39,150 nt of DNA from a virus. The notes under the pieces were generated by a model. The model searched no databases and was not told the origin of the DNA. It worked only from the letters and a program-made list of their open reading frames with translations. The position numbers were made by a program, and so were the translations under genes. Every line of letters starts with the position of its first letter. Positions within the stretch are counted from its first letter, which is position 1. The stretch lies in the IMG/VR virus record IMGVR_UViG_3300012929_000016, positions 1 to 39,150 of that record. One strand, written 5' to 3'. Positions 12,848 through 21,946 of the stretch are shown piece after piece.

Positions 12848-13006
12848 ATGCCCAGTAAATCCTCAGCTCAGCATCGCGCCATGGAAGCGGCCAAACACGG
12901 TCACAGTACTTTGGGCATCCCGCAGAAAGTGGGCGCTGAATTCGTAGCCGCCGACGAACAGAAAAAGGCTCATGCCAAAACACTGGCCAAGGCACTCAAG
13001 CGATGA
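12848..13006 (+). CDS. Small conserved phage protein, 52 residues
   Basis: Begins [20 protein letters not shown] and continues [19 protein letters not shown]. This is a recurrent small basic phage protein starting with a P-S-K-S-x-A-Q-H-R motif, often found before terminase genes. It is helical and Lys-rich, consistent with nucleic-acid binding, but no role is established. Its TGA overlaps the next ATG (ATGA). Confidence 0.75.
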   Translation: MPSKSSAQHRAMEAAKHGHSTLGIPQKVGAEFVAADEQKKAHAKTLAKALKR

Positions 13007-13260
13007 AAGTGCTCGGACAAGCAGGCCTATATCACTGCGGGGAATGTGGTCAACCCTTGCTATTCGAAAACTGCAAAGTCAGTGAGCAGCAGCCCTATGG
13101 CATTGGTGCCTGCACCACTAGCGATGCCTTCAGCAATATCACCGGTGAACTGCTGCGCAAAGGCTGTTCTCGCGTCGATATCCGCCTCCGGGTACCGATC
13201 CCTCTTCTCGAATGCGAAGTAGTGCAGGGGCCTGCCGCAGTGACATTCAATGGACCCTAA
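13003..13260 (+). CDS. Zinc-knuckle hypothetical protein, 85 residues
   Basis: [11 protein letters not shown] near residue 10 is a C-x2-C knuckle, and later Cys residues (FENCKV, GACTT, KGCSR) could complete one or two metal sites. The C-terminal third is beta-strand-like ([14 protein letters not shown]). It is not recognised. It overlaps the next small gene by 11 bases. Confidence 0.6.
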   Translation: MKVLGQAGLYHCGECGQPLLFENCKVSEQQPYGIGACTTSDAFSNITGELLRKGCSRVDIRLRVPIPLLECEVVQGPAAVTFNGP

Positions 13261-13444
13261 AGCAACTCATTGCGTCTGGCTCATTCCGTCGATTCAATGC
13301 GCTGAATGCCTGAGCATGATGCAAGTGATTCGCTCTCGACCCGAAGTTCATGCTTGGTGTGCTCGCTGCGAGATTACGGTCAAGCTTCCACTCGCTCCGC
13401 TGCCGTGCGAGATAATTGAATCTGCAGACAAATCAACTGTATGA
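13250..13444 (+). CDS. Zinc-ribbon-like small protein, 64 residues
   Basis: Two cysteine pairs, IQCAECLSM and AWCARCEIT, separated by about 19 residues, form a typical four-Cys zinc ribbon. The C-terminal part is hydrophobic with prolines (LPLAPLPCEII). It resembles its upstream neighbour in general plan, with a Cys-rich front and a short strand-rich tail ending near a C-E motif. The two may be distant relatives. Function unknown. Confidence 0.6.
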   Translation: MDPKATHCVWLIPSIQCAECLSMMQVIRSRPEVHAWCARCEITVKLPLAPLPCEIIESADKSTV

Positions 13445-13445
13445 T
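13416..13445 (+). promoter_or_regulatory. Candidate late promoter
   Basis: TTGAAT (13416-13421, 4 of 6) and TATGAT (13440-13445, 5 of 6) are separated by 18 bases. The predicted start near 13452 is only about five bases before the ATG of the small terminase gene, which has no ribosome site, so a leaderless message is possible. The local A/T-rich stretch is unusual in this GC-rich genome. Confidence 0.45.
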
Positions 13446-13456
13446 AACTAAAACAA

Positions 13457-13723
13457 ATGCCTAAAGGTCGCCCTCTGGGTTCTAAGGGAAAAGCTCAGAA
13501 AAGCGCGAAGGAAAATGTCTTGGCTGTCTTCCAGCGATTAGGCAGCACACATGCCATGGCGCAGTGGGCCAAGGACAATCAGACCGAGTTCTACAAAATG
13601 TACGCCCGGCTGATCCCGCAGCAGATCGACATGGAGGTGACGACTAAACCCTGCGATGTGAGTGCCGAGCCGCTGCCGGCGAAGGAATGGGATGAGCGCT
13701 ACAGCTCAGACCGTCCAAACTGA
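13457..13723 (+). CDS. Small terminase subunit-like protein
   Basis: 88 residues, basic at the start (MPKGRPLGSKGKAQKSAKEN). The segment VLAVFQRLGSTHAMAQWAKDNQTEFYKMYARLIP is the usual pattern of short proteins lying directly before large terminase genes. The small subunit recognises the packaging site and stimulates the large-subunit ATPase. It is shorter than most small terminases (110-180 residues), so only a DNA-binding and oligomerisation core is present. It overlaps the large-subunit gene by 32 bases. No ribosome site precedes its ATG. Confidence 0.65.
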   Translation: MPKGRPLGSKGKAQKSAKENVLAVFQRLGSTHAMAQWAKDNQTEFYKMYARLIPQQIDMEVTTKPCDVSAEPLPAKEWDERYSSDRPN

Positions 13724-15122
13724 ATATAGCTGGCAGCCCCAGCTCGGTCCCCAGAAAGCGCTGATTGACTGTCCCTATCCCGAAATTCTGTTCGGGGGCG
13801 CGCGCGGTGGTGGCAAGACGGATGGCATTCTCGGCAAGTACGCGATCAAGGAAAAGCGCTGGGGTCCAGGCTTCAATGCCGTCTTCTTCCGCAAGGAGAT
13901 GCCGCAACAGGACGATCTGATAGAGCGTGCCAAAGAGATCTACCTGTCCACTGGAGCTCGATGGCAGGACCAAAAGAAGCTCTTTGCCATGCCTCATGGC
14001 GGCCGCATTCGCTTCCGACCGCTCGAGAGCGTGACCGATGCCGAGAAGTATCAAGGACAGTCTCTCAGTGATGCTGCGGTCGAAGAGGCAGGCAACTATC
14101 CGATGCCTGCGCCGATTGATCGGCTCTTCGGGTGTCTACGCAGTGCTCATGGTGTACCTATCCAACTGCTTCTCAGTGCCAATCCAGGAGGTCCTGGCCA
14201 TCAATGGATCAAGCAGCGTTTCATTGATCCGGCTCCGCTTGGAATGAAGCGCTTGGTGCGCCAGTTGCCCAACGGCAAAGAGCATCACAGCGTCTACATC
14301 CCGTCCAAGATTGGCGACAACCGTATTCTGCTGGCTAAAGACCCCGACTATGTGAACCGGCTCTACTTGGTCGGCAGTGTCGAGCTGGTCCGGGCTTGGC
14401 TTGAAGGTGATTGGAATGTCATTGCTGGCGCCTACTTTCCTGAGTTCAGTATCGAGCGTCACGTCTGCCAGCCCTTCGCGATCCCGGAGCACTGGGCGCG
14501 GATTCGTATGGCTGACTGGGGAAGTGCCCGGCCTTTCTGCGTACTGTGGGCAGCTGTCAGTGATGGAGAGATGCAATCTGTTCCACGTGGAACATTGGTG
14601 ATCTATCGCGAGTGGTATGGCTGGAACGGGACCGCCAATGAGGGCTGTCAGATGACGGCGCAGGAAGTCGGTGCTGGCGTGAAGGAGCTTGAAGGCAAAG
14701 AATCCATGGCCGACGAGGTCATCGATCCGGCTGCATTCTCGCGGGATGGCGGTCCGAGCATTGCAGAGCGCATGAATTTGAATTGGCGGCGCGCAGACAA
14801 TGCCCGTGTGGCTCGAGCCGGTGCCATGGGTGGATGGGATGAAGTGAGGCAGCGGTTGAAGTCAAATGAGCAGGGATTGAAGGTTTTCAGTACCTGTCCC
14901 CATCTTATCCGCACCTTACCCGCCCTGCAGCACGATCCTCACAAGGCCGAGGATGTGGATACAAACGGTGAGGATCACGCCCCAGATGCGCTACGATATG
15001 GTTGCATGTCCCGCCCCATGGTGAGGGACAGGCCGAAGGATCAACCGCGGCGGTTCGAAACGGATCTGACGATCAATGATCTGATCAAGCGGGCGAAGAC
15101 CAAGCGCCTGGCGGAGCAATAA
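13692..15122 (+). CDS. Large terminase subunit
   Basis: 476 residues from ATG 13692, which has AAGGA upstream; an in-frame upstream ATG (13662) would add ten residues but has no ribosome site. Residues 35-43 (GGARGGGKT) are the Walker A loop, 129-133 (AVEEA) the Walker B region, and 162-167 (SANPGG) the coupling motif III. The nuclease domain carries acidic residues in MADWG (Asp275), EVIDPAAFS (Asp345) and HAPDALRYG near the C-terminus. The motor pumps DNA into the prohead and cuts the concatemer. Headful cutting would fit the circular closure but is not shown. Confidence 0.95.
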   Translation: MSATAQTVQTEYSWQPQLGPQKALIDCPYPEILFGGARGGGKTDGILGKYAIKEKRWGPGFNAVFFRKEMPQQDDLIERAKEIYLSTGARWQDQKKLFAMPHGGRIRFRPLESVTDAEKYQGQSLSDAAVEEAGNYPMPAPIDRLFGCLRSAHGVPIQLLLSANPGGPGHQWIKQRFIDPAPLGMKRLVRQLPNGKEHHSVYIPSKIGDNRILLAKDPDYVNRLYLVGSVELVRAWLEGDWNVIAGAYFPEFSIERHVCQPFAIPEHWARIRMADWGSARPFCVLWAAVSDGEMQSVPRGTLVIYREWYGWNGTANEGCQMTAQEVGAGVKELEGKESMADEVIDPAAFSRDGGPSIAERMNLNWRRADNARVARAGAMGGWDEVRQRLKSNEQGLKVFSTCPHLIRTLPALQHDPHKAEDVDTNGEDHAPDALRYGCMSRPMVRDRPKDQPRRFETDLTINDLIKRAKTKRLAEQ

Positions 15123-16183
15123 TGCCGAACATTACGCTTGTGGACGATTTGGGAAATCCGCTGCGGTTTTCCCCCGCGATTGTGGGGTATCAACTACCGA
15201 TCACTCCGCTACCCGATGTGCTGATGATCGACAACTTCAACGGGACTGTCATCGATACCGTGAGTCGATGGCAATCCCCGGTGCTGGCGGGCACGGGGAC
15301 GATGACACAAGCGAGTGGCAACCTCGTCACGACCTTAGGCACAACCGCTTCCAATGCTGCTGCCATCAGCACGATTGAAAACTTCGAGCCCTCGATTGGT
15401 GCCATTACGGCGGGCGCGCTGATTCAGACCGAGGCTTCTCCAAGTATCAATACCAACCGCTGTTTTGGCTTCTATACCCGTCCAGGAAGTTTCACAGCTG
15501 CTACTCCAGTACAAGACGGTTATGTCTGGGAGTTAGATATCAATGGCAGCTTCGGTGCGAGCATTTATAACGGTGGCACGCGTATCTCGCGCACTGTTTT
15601 CCCATTGAGTGGCAGCACGTTCATTCCCATCAGTATCAGTTTCCAAGGGCTGAATGCGCTGTTTTATTACAACGATTTCAGTGTGCCAGTACTGAAGGTG
15701 CCCTTCCTGCAGCCCTCGACACTCAATTTACCGTTTGGATTTCACTCGATCAATCACACCTCCGGTCCTGCGGGTGCTCCTACCTGGTCACTTTACGGGA
15801 TAGCCGTGATAGATGCCTCCGGATGCCAAGCGACTCAATGGAACGGTCAGAATCTCTCCCGTGTACGTGCACCCAACAGGTTTATTCCGATCAATGCGGT
15901 ATCGGTAGCTGCCGAGATTACGATCTGGACCCCAGCCACGGGCAAGAAGTTCAGGCTCATGGGGTATGTGTTGGAAAGCGGTACGATCGGCGGTAACGTC
16001 CTGCTCAAGGATAATACTGCCGGTACGACTATCCTGGTTATTCCGTTTGGCGCAGCTAATGGCGTGATTCAAGGTCCTCCGATGGGCAATGGCATTCTAA
16101 GTGCGGCAGTCAATAACGTGCTCACTGCAACGGGTACCGCTACTCAAACATTAAGCGGCTATGTTTTCGGATGCGAAGAATGA
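15122..16183 (+). CDS. Putative virion surface/decoration protein, 353 residues
   Basis: The ATG overlaps the terminase stop (TAATG). The sequence is beta-rich, with few charges and many Thr, Ser, Gly and Asn. Residues 1-250 look like a jelly-roll or lectin-type sandwich (DNFNGTVIDTVSRWQSP, then GFHSINHTSGPAGAPTWSLYG). Residues about 255-353 form a second beta domain (IWTPATGKKFRLMGYVLES, then NVLLKDNTAGTTILVIPFG) that resembles C-terminal domains of phage head-fibre proteins. Placement between terminase and portal suggests a structural role. The specific function is not known. Confidence 0.6.
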   Translation: MPNITLVDDLGNPLRFSPAIVGYQLPITPLPDVLMIDNFNGTVIDTVSRWQSPVLAGTGTMTQASGNLVTTLGTTASNAAAISTIENFEPSIGAITAGALIQTEASPSINTNRCFGFYTRPGSFTAATPVQDGYVWELDINGSFGASIYNGGTRISRTVFPLSGSTFIPISISFQGLNALFYYNDFSVPVLKVPFLQPSTLNLPFGFHSINHTSGPAGAPTWSLYGIAVIDASGCQATQWNGQNLSRVRAPNRFIPINAVSVAAEITIWTPATGKKFRLMGYVLESGTIGGNVLLKDNTAGTTILVIPFGAANGVIQGPPMGNGILSAAVNNVLTATGTATQTLSGYVFGCEE

Positions 16184-16207
16184 GGATGCGTTTTTTCATC
16201 CCGCAGC

Positions 16208-16483
16208 ATGGCTGTGTTGATCTATCATGGAGTAGGCGACGTGCAAGGTAATAACAATAAATTTTCCAGTCTTTTCCCAGTCACTCCATCTGATACCACG
16301 CGCATCAACTGTCAAAGCATTTATGTGGGTGGTACGGGCAATATCGCGGTCAGCCCCGATGGAACGAGTGCGGCAGTTGTTTTGACGGCTGTCCCGGTAG
16401 GTGCGGTCGTACCGATTGAATTGAACCAAGGTCGGATCATGGCAACCGGAACCACGGCCACGCTACTCATTGCGCTCGCTTAA
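16208..16483 (+). CDS. Spike-base-like small virion protein
   Basis: 91 residues. The pattern TPSDTTRINCQSIYVGGTGNIAVS, then VVLTAVPVGAVVPIE and the closing RIMATGTTATLLIALA, matches small beta proteins annotated in gene transfer agents and phages as spike base protein (Rcc01079 family). They sit at a virion surface and anchor spikes. Here it comes before the portal gene and after another beta-rich surface protein, consistent with head decoration. No clear ribosome site precedes the ATG. The family assignment is by pattern. Confidence 0.65.
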   Translation: MAVLIYHGVGDVQGNNNKFSSLFPVTPSDTTRINCQSIYVGGTGNIAVSPDGTSAAVVLTAVPVGAVVPIELNQGRIMATGTTATLLIALA

Positions 16484-18703
16484 ATGGCTCGAGCGACCAA
16501 ATCACTGATCAGTCAGGCGGATCAGTCCGAAAAGGACGCCCGGACTTGGAAAAAAGAACTGCAGCTTGCGGGTAAGCGCGAAAAGGAGTGGCGGGACGCG
16601 GCTGAGAAAGTCGTCAAGCGCTATCGGGCCGAGGACAAGAAAAAGGGCAATGTAGCGATCCTGTGGAGTAACACCGAGACATTACGTCCTGCGATCTACA
16701 ACTCCCGACCCAATCCGGATGTACGTAGGCGTTTCCGTGATGCGGATCCCGTAGGCAAAGCAGTCAGCGAAGTGCTCGAGCGCTCGCTCATGGTCATGGT
16801 GGATTACGAATGCACCGACCAGACGCTCAAGAACGATACCCTTGATGGTCTGCTCGTCGGCCGGGGCTGTTCACGCATTCGGTATGTGCCCAGCTTGCGT
16901 CAGGTGGGGGAGAGCGAGAAGCAGCCCGGCGCGCCGCCCGAACAAAGTGGGGAACAGTCTGCAAATCAGATCGATTCTGATGCGGAAGGTGGGCAGGAAG
17001 AACAAGAAGAGGTCGAATACGAACAGGTGCTCCCTGAGCATGTGGACTGGCGCGACTTACGTATTGGGTACGGACGTACATGGGAAGAAGTTCCTTCGGT
17101 GTTCTTCCGACACAAGCTCACGAAGCCAGACGCACTGAAGAAGTTCAACGAGGAGGACATTGCGAGTGTGAAGTTCGCAGCTCCGATGGAGGATGATCCA
17201 AAGAAGATTGGCGAACAGGTGAATGAAACGCAGAAGGTCGCGGAGTTCTGGGAGGTCTGGGACAAGATCGGCAAACGTGTATTCTTCATCCAGGATGAGG
17301 CCAAGCAACTCATTTTCCCGACGGACAATCCGGATGGTGAACCGCCCATCGAGTTTGCGGACTTCTTCCCCATTCCCTGTCCGCTCTATCTCATCGAAAA
17401 TACGGGTTCGCTCCTGCCGCTAATTCCTTATCACCAGTATGAAGAGCAGGCCAAGCAACTCGATCGAATCAGTGGCCGGATCGACAAGATCACGCAGGGC
17501 ATGCGGTTGCGGGCGATGTATGACGCCAAGCTCTTTGGGGAGCTTGATGATCTGATGCAGAGCGATGATAACGAGATGATGCCCGTGCAGAACGCGCAGG
17601 CCTGGGCGGACGGAGGATTGGACAAGGCGATCAGCTGGTTTCCCACGGAGAATGCATCTGCATTGCTCGAGGGACTTTACAAAGCGCGAGCCGAGCAGAA
17701 GGCCATTATTGATGAGATCACGGGGATCTCGGACATCATCCGGGGAGCCACAGATCCAAACGAGACGAAGGGCGCACAGGACCTGAAAGCGACGTTCGGC
17801 TCGGTCCGACTACAGCGCATGCAGAAGGAAGTGCAGCGCTATGCCAAGGATCTGATGCGCCTGGCGAGTGAAGCCATGTGCGCCAAATTCGCGCCTGAAA
17901 CCTTCGCTGAGATGACCGAGCTACAGTTCCCGACGGCCCAGCAGAAAGCCATGCTGCGGATGCAGGCCCAGCATGCCCAGATGATGGCGGGACAACCGCC
18001 TCAACCCGGACAGCCTCCCCCTCCTGATCCTGCCTTACTGCAGGTGCCGAGTTGGGACGAGATCATGCAATTGATGCGCAGTTCCGCCATGCGGCGGTTC
18101 AAGATCGATGTCGAGACCGATTCGACGGTGGCCGGTACGCTCAATTCTGATATGCAGGGTCTGTCTCAAGTCCTGACGGCCGTACACGAAGCATTGACGG
18201 GTCTAACGCCGATTGTGCAATCCGGCATGTTGCCGATCGATGCAGCCAAAGAACTGATCATGACGATCATCCGCCGCGCTCGGATGGGGATTGCAGTGGA
18301 GGATGTGTTCGAGAAGATGCAGGCACCCAAACCGCCGCCGGATCCGAATGCCGGCAAAGCACAAGCCGAAGTGGCGAAGGTGCAGGCCCAGTCCCAGGCG
18401 GATGCCCAGCGCACGCAGGTCGAAGCCCAAGCCAAAGTGCAGGTCGCGCAGGCCGATGCGCAAGCCCAGGTGGCCAAGACCCAGGCCGAAGGTCAGGTTG
18501 AGATGCAGATTGCGCGCTTCAAGGAAGAAGCTGAGACGCAGCGGCAGATCACCGCTCATGCCCATGAAGCCGCGCTCATCTCCATGCAGGAGAAATATGA
18601 TGCGGCGGTGAAGATCATCGTGGCAACGATTTCAGCGACGAAGTCTGCGGATCCCGAGGCGGGGCCGAAGGCCGAGAGTGAGTTCAGTGGAGGCGTGCAA
18701 TGA
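16484..18703 (+). CDS. Portal protein (podovirus type)
   Basis: 739 residues, starting directly after the previous TAA. The N-terminus is Lys-rich and helical, followed by KGNVAILWSNTETLRPAIYNSRPNPDVRRRFRD-like core sequence typical of large podovirus portals. The middle has an acidic Glu-rich insertion (residues about 140-185). A long region from about 615 to 690 is a Gln/Ala/Lys coiled coil (QAQSQADAQRTQVEAQAKVQ), probably the barrel at the inner end of the portal. Portals form a dodecameric ring at one head vertex through which DNA moves. The length compares with P22-like portals (about 725). Confidence 0.9.
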   Translation: MARATKSLISQADQSEKDARTWKKELQLAGKREKEWRDAAEKVVKRYRAEDKKKGNVAILWSNTETLRPAIYNSRPNPDVRRRFRDADPVGKAVSEVLERSLMVMVDYECTDQTLKNDTLDGLLVGRGCSRIRYVPSLRQVGESEKQPGAPPEQSGEQSANQIDSDAEGGQEEQEEVEYEQVLPEHVDWRDLRIGYGRTWEEVPSVFFRHKLTKPDALKKFNEEDIASVKFAAPMEDDPKKIGEQVNETQKVAEFWEVWDKIGKRVFFIQDEAKQLIFPTDNPDGEPPIEFADFFPIPCPLYLIENTGSLLPLIPYHQYEEQAKQLDRISGRIDKITQGMRLRAMYDAKLFGELDDLMQSDDNEMMPVQNAQAWADGGLDKAISWFPTENASALLEGLYKARAEQKAIIDEITGISDIIRGATDPNETKGAQDLKATFGSVRLQRMQKEVQRYAKDLMRLASEAMCAKFAPETFAEMTELQFPTAQQKAMLRMQAQHAQMMAGQPPQPGQPPPPDPALLQVPSWDEIMQLMRSSAMRRFKIDVETDSTVAGTLNSDMQGLSQVLTAVHEALTGLTPIVQSGMLPIDAAKELIMTIIRRARMGIAVEDVFEKMQAPKPPPDPNAGKAQAEVAKVQAQSQADAQRTQVEAQAKVQVAQADAQAQVAKTQAEGQVEMQIARFKEEAETQRQITAHAHEAALISMQEKYDAAVKIIVATISATKSADPEAGPKAESEFSGGVQ

Positions 18704-19035
18704 GACGCCGCTATCGTTGGGACCGGGAAGCCAAAGCCATGGTTGAGGTGCCCTGGGATTCGCATCAGGAAGCCCTATCACCGGTCATCTGGGACGACTT
18801 GCCCGCCTATGAATCGCCCGTCGATGGACGGGTTGTGGACGGCCGTAAGCAGCGTCGGAATGATCTCGCTCGCACGCACAGCCGACCTTATGAGGGGCGC
18901 GAGCAGGAAGTGAAGGAGGCCAATAAAGTCCGCGCCGAGCAGGAGCGCAAGACGGATCAGCTGGCCGAGCGAATGGCGCGTGTGGCGTGGGCTGATGCGC
19001 CCGATAGAGTCAGAAAAATGCTCAGGGGTCGCTAA
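18700..19035 (+). CDS. Hypothetical protein between portal and scaffold, 111 residues
   Basis: Begins MRRRYRWDREAKAMVEVPWD. It is highly charged and Arg-rich with a long helical C-terminal half (EGREQEVKEANKVRAEQERK and on). The ATG overlaps the portal stop (ATGA). Proteins starting R-Y-R-W-D occur at this position in other podophages; an assembly or internal-head role is likely from location alone. Confidence 0.7.
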   Translation: MRRRYRWDREAKAMVEVPWDSHQEALSPVIWDDLPAYESPVDGRVVDGRKQRRNDLARTHSRPYEGREQEVKEANKVRAEQERKTDQLAERMARVAWADAPDRVRKMLRGR

Positions 19036-20178
19036 ATGGCAGTTCTCGCCGATAAAGACATTGACCAGACCATGGCGGCCGATTGGGCGGCCATCATGGA
19101 AAAGCATGCGGTTGAGCCGGAAGAGATTGATCCCGTCGCGGCTGAACCGGAGGCTCCCACGCAAGATTCTGTCGTGACCACCGAGCGCGTACGCAATGAA
19201 GATGGGACTTTTGCCGAAACGCCGAAGGAATCTGTCGCCAAAGAACCGGTTCCGCGCAAGGACGTTGCGCCCAAGCCGCTCAAAGGAGCCCCGAAAGAAG
19301 CCGTTGCGCCCGCCCCGGAAGAACCGGTACCTGACGCCGCTCGCGACATCAACCGCGCTCCCAGCACCTGGAAGCCGACCGCTCGAGCCGAATGGGAAAA
19401 ACTCCCGCCAGCCGTGAGGGCAGAGATACATCGGCGCGAATCGGACTTCCACAATGGCCAGTCCCAACTGATGCCGGATGCGAAGTTCGGCAAAAGCATC
19501 AGTGATCTCGTCGCGCCCTATCGCATGCTGATCGAGGCCGAAGGCGGTACCCCGGAACGCGCGATCGGCGATCTGCTGCGTACGGCCGCCCAATTGCGCA
19601 TGGGTACTCCCCACCAGAAAGTGCAGCTGTTCGCGAACATCGCCCAGCAGTACGGTGTAGATCTGAATGCTTTTGCACCGCAGATTGGCCAGCAACCACA
19701 ACCTCAATTGCCGCCGCCGGACCCTCGGATTGACCAGCTGATCGGGGCGTGGAATCAAGAACGCCAGCAGCGTGCCCAGGCCGAACAGACGAATCTTGAG
19801 GGTGCGGTAACGACATGGATGAATGAGATGGGGACGAATGGCCAACCCAAACGCCCCTATCTCGGCGATGTGATGAACGAAATGGGGGCTTTGGTCCCCC
19901 AGCTACGGCAGGCAAACCCTAGCCTTAGCCATGATCAGGTGTTACAACAGGCATATGAGACAGCGACTTGGGGAAACCCCGAGATTCGCCTACTGCTTTT
20001 GCAGGCGCAAGGGACTGCGCAACCTCGTGGGGCTGAAAGCCAGAACCGCGTGCGTGATGCCAGGCGAGCCGCGAGCGTGAACGTACCTCGGCGAGCGTCC
20101 CAACCTTCGGCCGGCAAACCCGGCACCTTGGAAGAGACGATCACGAATACGGCACGTGAGCTGGGACTCATCACGTGA
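19036..20178 (+). CDS. Scaffolding protein
   Basis: 380 residues, immediately before the major capsid gene. The first 110 residues are Pro/Ala/Glu-rich and disordered (repeated EPV, KEAVAP). A helical middle follows (STWKPTARAEWEKLPPAVRAEI, then GKSISDLVAPYRMLIEAEGGTP), then a Gln/Pro-rich stretch (QPQPQLPPPDPR) and a basic C-terminus (RDARRAASVNVPRRAS) that could bind coat protein. This composition and position are typical of podovirus scaffolds, which guide coat assembly and then leave the head. A long frame on the opposite strand (18778-19845) is a shadow. Confidence 0.8.
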   Translation: MAVLADKDIDQTMAADWAAIMEKHAVEPEEIDPVAAEPEAPTQDSVVTTERVRNEDGTFAETPKESVAKEPVPRKDVAPKPLKGAPKEAVAPAPEEPVPDAARDINRAPSTWKPTARAEWEKLPPAVRAEIHRRESDFHNGQSQLMPDAKFGKSISDLVAPYRMLIEAEGGTPERAIGDLLRTAAQLRMGTPHQKVQLFANIAQQYGVDLNAFAPQIGQQPQPQLPPPDPRIDQLIGAWNQERQQRAQAEQTNLEGAVTTWMNEMGTNGQPKRPYLGDVMNEMGALVPQLRQANPSLSHDQVLQQAYETATWGNPEIRLLLLQAQGTAQPRGAESQNRVRDARRAASVNVPRRASQPSAGKPGTLEETITNTARELGLIT

Positions 20179-20202
20179 ACGTAGCTTTCAGGAGTCACTA
20201 TC

Positions 20203-21204
20203 ATGCCCGCGGGCATTACCTCAATCTTCACGGCGTGGTCGGAACTGGCCGCCACGACGTTTCGCAAGCACGACACCCAGGTCGCCGATAACGTTTCCAA
20301 ACACAATCTCTTCTATCGCAAGCTCTCGGCCAAGGGCCGCATCCGTATGGAAGACGGCGGGCTTTCGCTCGTCATGCCGCTGGAGTACGCGAGCAATTCC
20401 ACCTATCAGCGTTACAGCGGATTCGACACGCTGAATATCGCTGCGGTGGATGTGCTGACGGCTGCGGAATTTCCCTGGCAGCAGGTCGCCGTCAACATTG
20501 CCGCCTCGGGCCGCGAATTGCGCACCAATATGGGTGAGAGTCGGATCATCAACTTCACCAAATCGAAGATCCGCAATGGCATGAACTCGTTCAAGAACGG
20601 CATGTCCACGGACATTTACTCCGATGGCACGGCTGCGAACCAGATCAACGGCGTTCAGGCACTGATTGCGGATGCGGGTACTGGGACCGTCGGACAGATC
20701 AACTCTAGCACCTTTCCATTCTGGCAGAACATCGTTCAATCCGCGGCGGCACCACTGCAGGGCGGATCGGCTCTGACCCTAGGGCCGTCCACCATTGAAG
20801 CGCTGATGTTGACGCTGTACATCAAGCTCACCCGCGGTGATGACCAGCCGGATCTGATCGGTGCCTCGGATGATCTGTTCACGTTCTTTGAGCAGAGTCA
20901 GACGAGTTTGAAGCGGTATACGAGCACAAGCGGGGGCAATGCGGAGAGCGATGCGACGGCTGGCTTTGTGACGATGAAGTACAAGAATGCAGATGTGTTC
21001 TTTGATTCATCGGGCGGTCTGCCCGCACAGCATATGTACTTCGTCAACACGGACTACTTTGAGTTGGGCGTCCATCGTGATGCCAACATGACGGTCATGG
21101 ACGAATTGCGCTCGGTGAACCAGGATGCCGTCGTCATTCCCGTCCTGTGGATGGGCAACCTACTGTGCTCCAACCGCTCGCTCCAGGGCGTGCTGAAAAC
21201 CTGA
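20203..21204 (+). CDS. Major capsid protein
   Basis: 333 residues with AGGAG upstream of ATG 20203. The sequence (MPAGITSIFTAWSELAATTF, RKLSAKGRIRMEDGG, WQQVAVNIAASGRELRTNMGESR, then NTDYFELGVHRDANMTVMDELRSV) matches the pattern of HK97-fold coat proteins of this podovirus group. The segments VMPLEYASNSTYQRYSGFD and YKNADVFFDSS are typical of the A and P domains. Hundreds of copies form the shell. It follows the scaffold and precedes decoration genes. Confidence 0.9.
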   Translation: MPAGITSIFTAWSELAATTFRKHDTQVADNVSKHNLFYRKLSAKGRIRMEDGGLSLVMPLEYASNSTYQRYSGFDTLNIAAVDVLTAAEFPWQQVAVNIAASGRELRTNMGESRIINFTKSKIRNGMNSFKNGMSTDIYSDGTAANQINGVQALIADAGTGTVGQINSSTFPFWQNIVQSAAAPLQGGSALTLGPSTIEALMLTLYIKLTRGDDQPDLIGASDDLFTFFEQSQTSLKRYTSTSGGNAESDATAGFVTMKYKNADVFFDSSGGLPAQHMYFVNTDYFELGVHRDANMTVMDELRSVNQDAVVIPVLWMGNLLCSNRSLQGVLKT

Positions 21205-21216
21205 AGGAAAACGAAC

Positions 21217-21936
21217 ATGTTTGCAGCGATTACTCCGACCGTTGGAACGCAGCCTTTCAACGACTGGTTCGTTCCCGACACCACGCAGCGTCAGCCGCTA
21301 GGCATGGTCGTCATGGCCGTCGATCCCTTTTGGGGGACCGGCGAATTCATCTATGTTAAATCTGCTGATGCACTCCTCAAAGGTTCGCTCACCATGTGGG
21401 ATGAGGCCTATAACGGAGTCCTCATACCGAACACAGCCCTGCAGGGATTCCCGTTTGGTGTGGCCATGGCACCGATTCCTTCAGGCTCATTCGGGTGGCT
21501 TCAGATTAGCGGTCGTTGTGTCTATAAGACCAATGCGACGGTAGCGGCTGATGCAGCTATTGGAATCGGGGCGGCCGCTGGTATTGCTGGCACTAATACA
21601 GCAGGCAAGCAGCTCCTGAACGTGCGTAATCGTATCTCCGCGACCGGCACAGTGACGGGATCTGCACTCACAACCAATGGCACCAACGTGCTGCTGTTCC
21701 AGAAGGGCTTCGATGGCTTCTTCTTGGGAGCTGCTCTGACTGGGACGGGTATTGGTGCATCGGCAGTTGTTGCCGCGCTGGATCCGGACGGCAAGCGCAT
21801 CTACACCGGGACAGCGATTGGGACGGCCACGGGTGCCAATCAGACCGCATCCGGTCAGGTGACGGTGACTGGAACCTATACGGGTTTTGGTTCAGGCATT
21901 CTCAACCGTCCATTCGCTCAGGGTGCGATTACCTGA
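21217..21936 (+). CDS. Putative head decoration protein, 239 residues
   Basis: GAAGGA lies upstream of the ATG, 13 bases after the coat gene. The N-terminal half (VGTQPFNDWFVPDTTQRQPL, GTGEFIYVKSADALLKGSL) resembles small phage capsid-associated proteins. The C-terminal half is Gly/Ala/Thr-rich beta repeat (ATGTVTGSALTTNG, GASAVVAALDPDGKRI, TGTYTGFGSG). A surface-exposed virion protein made in large amounts is likely. No catalytic motif. Confidence 0.65.
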   Translation: MFAAITPTVGTQPFNDWFVPDTTQRQPLGMVVMAVDPFWGTGEFIYVKSADALLKGSLTMWDEAYNGVLIPNTALQGFPFGVAMAPIPSGSFGWLQISGRCVYKTNATVAADAAIGIGAAAGIAGTNTAGKQLLNVRNRISATGTVTGSALTTNGTNVLLFQKGFDGFFLGAALTGTGIGASAVVAALDPDGKRIYTGTAIGTATGANQTASGQVTVTGTYTGFGSGILNRPFAQGAIT

Positions 21937-21946
21937 AGGAGCGTCC

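Noticed and set aside
18778-19845. Minus-strand frame of 355 codons
   Set aside because: It is antisense to the scaffold and its neighbour; the scaffold frame has the expected composition, position and overlaps.
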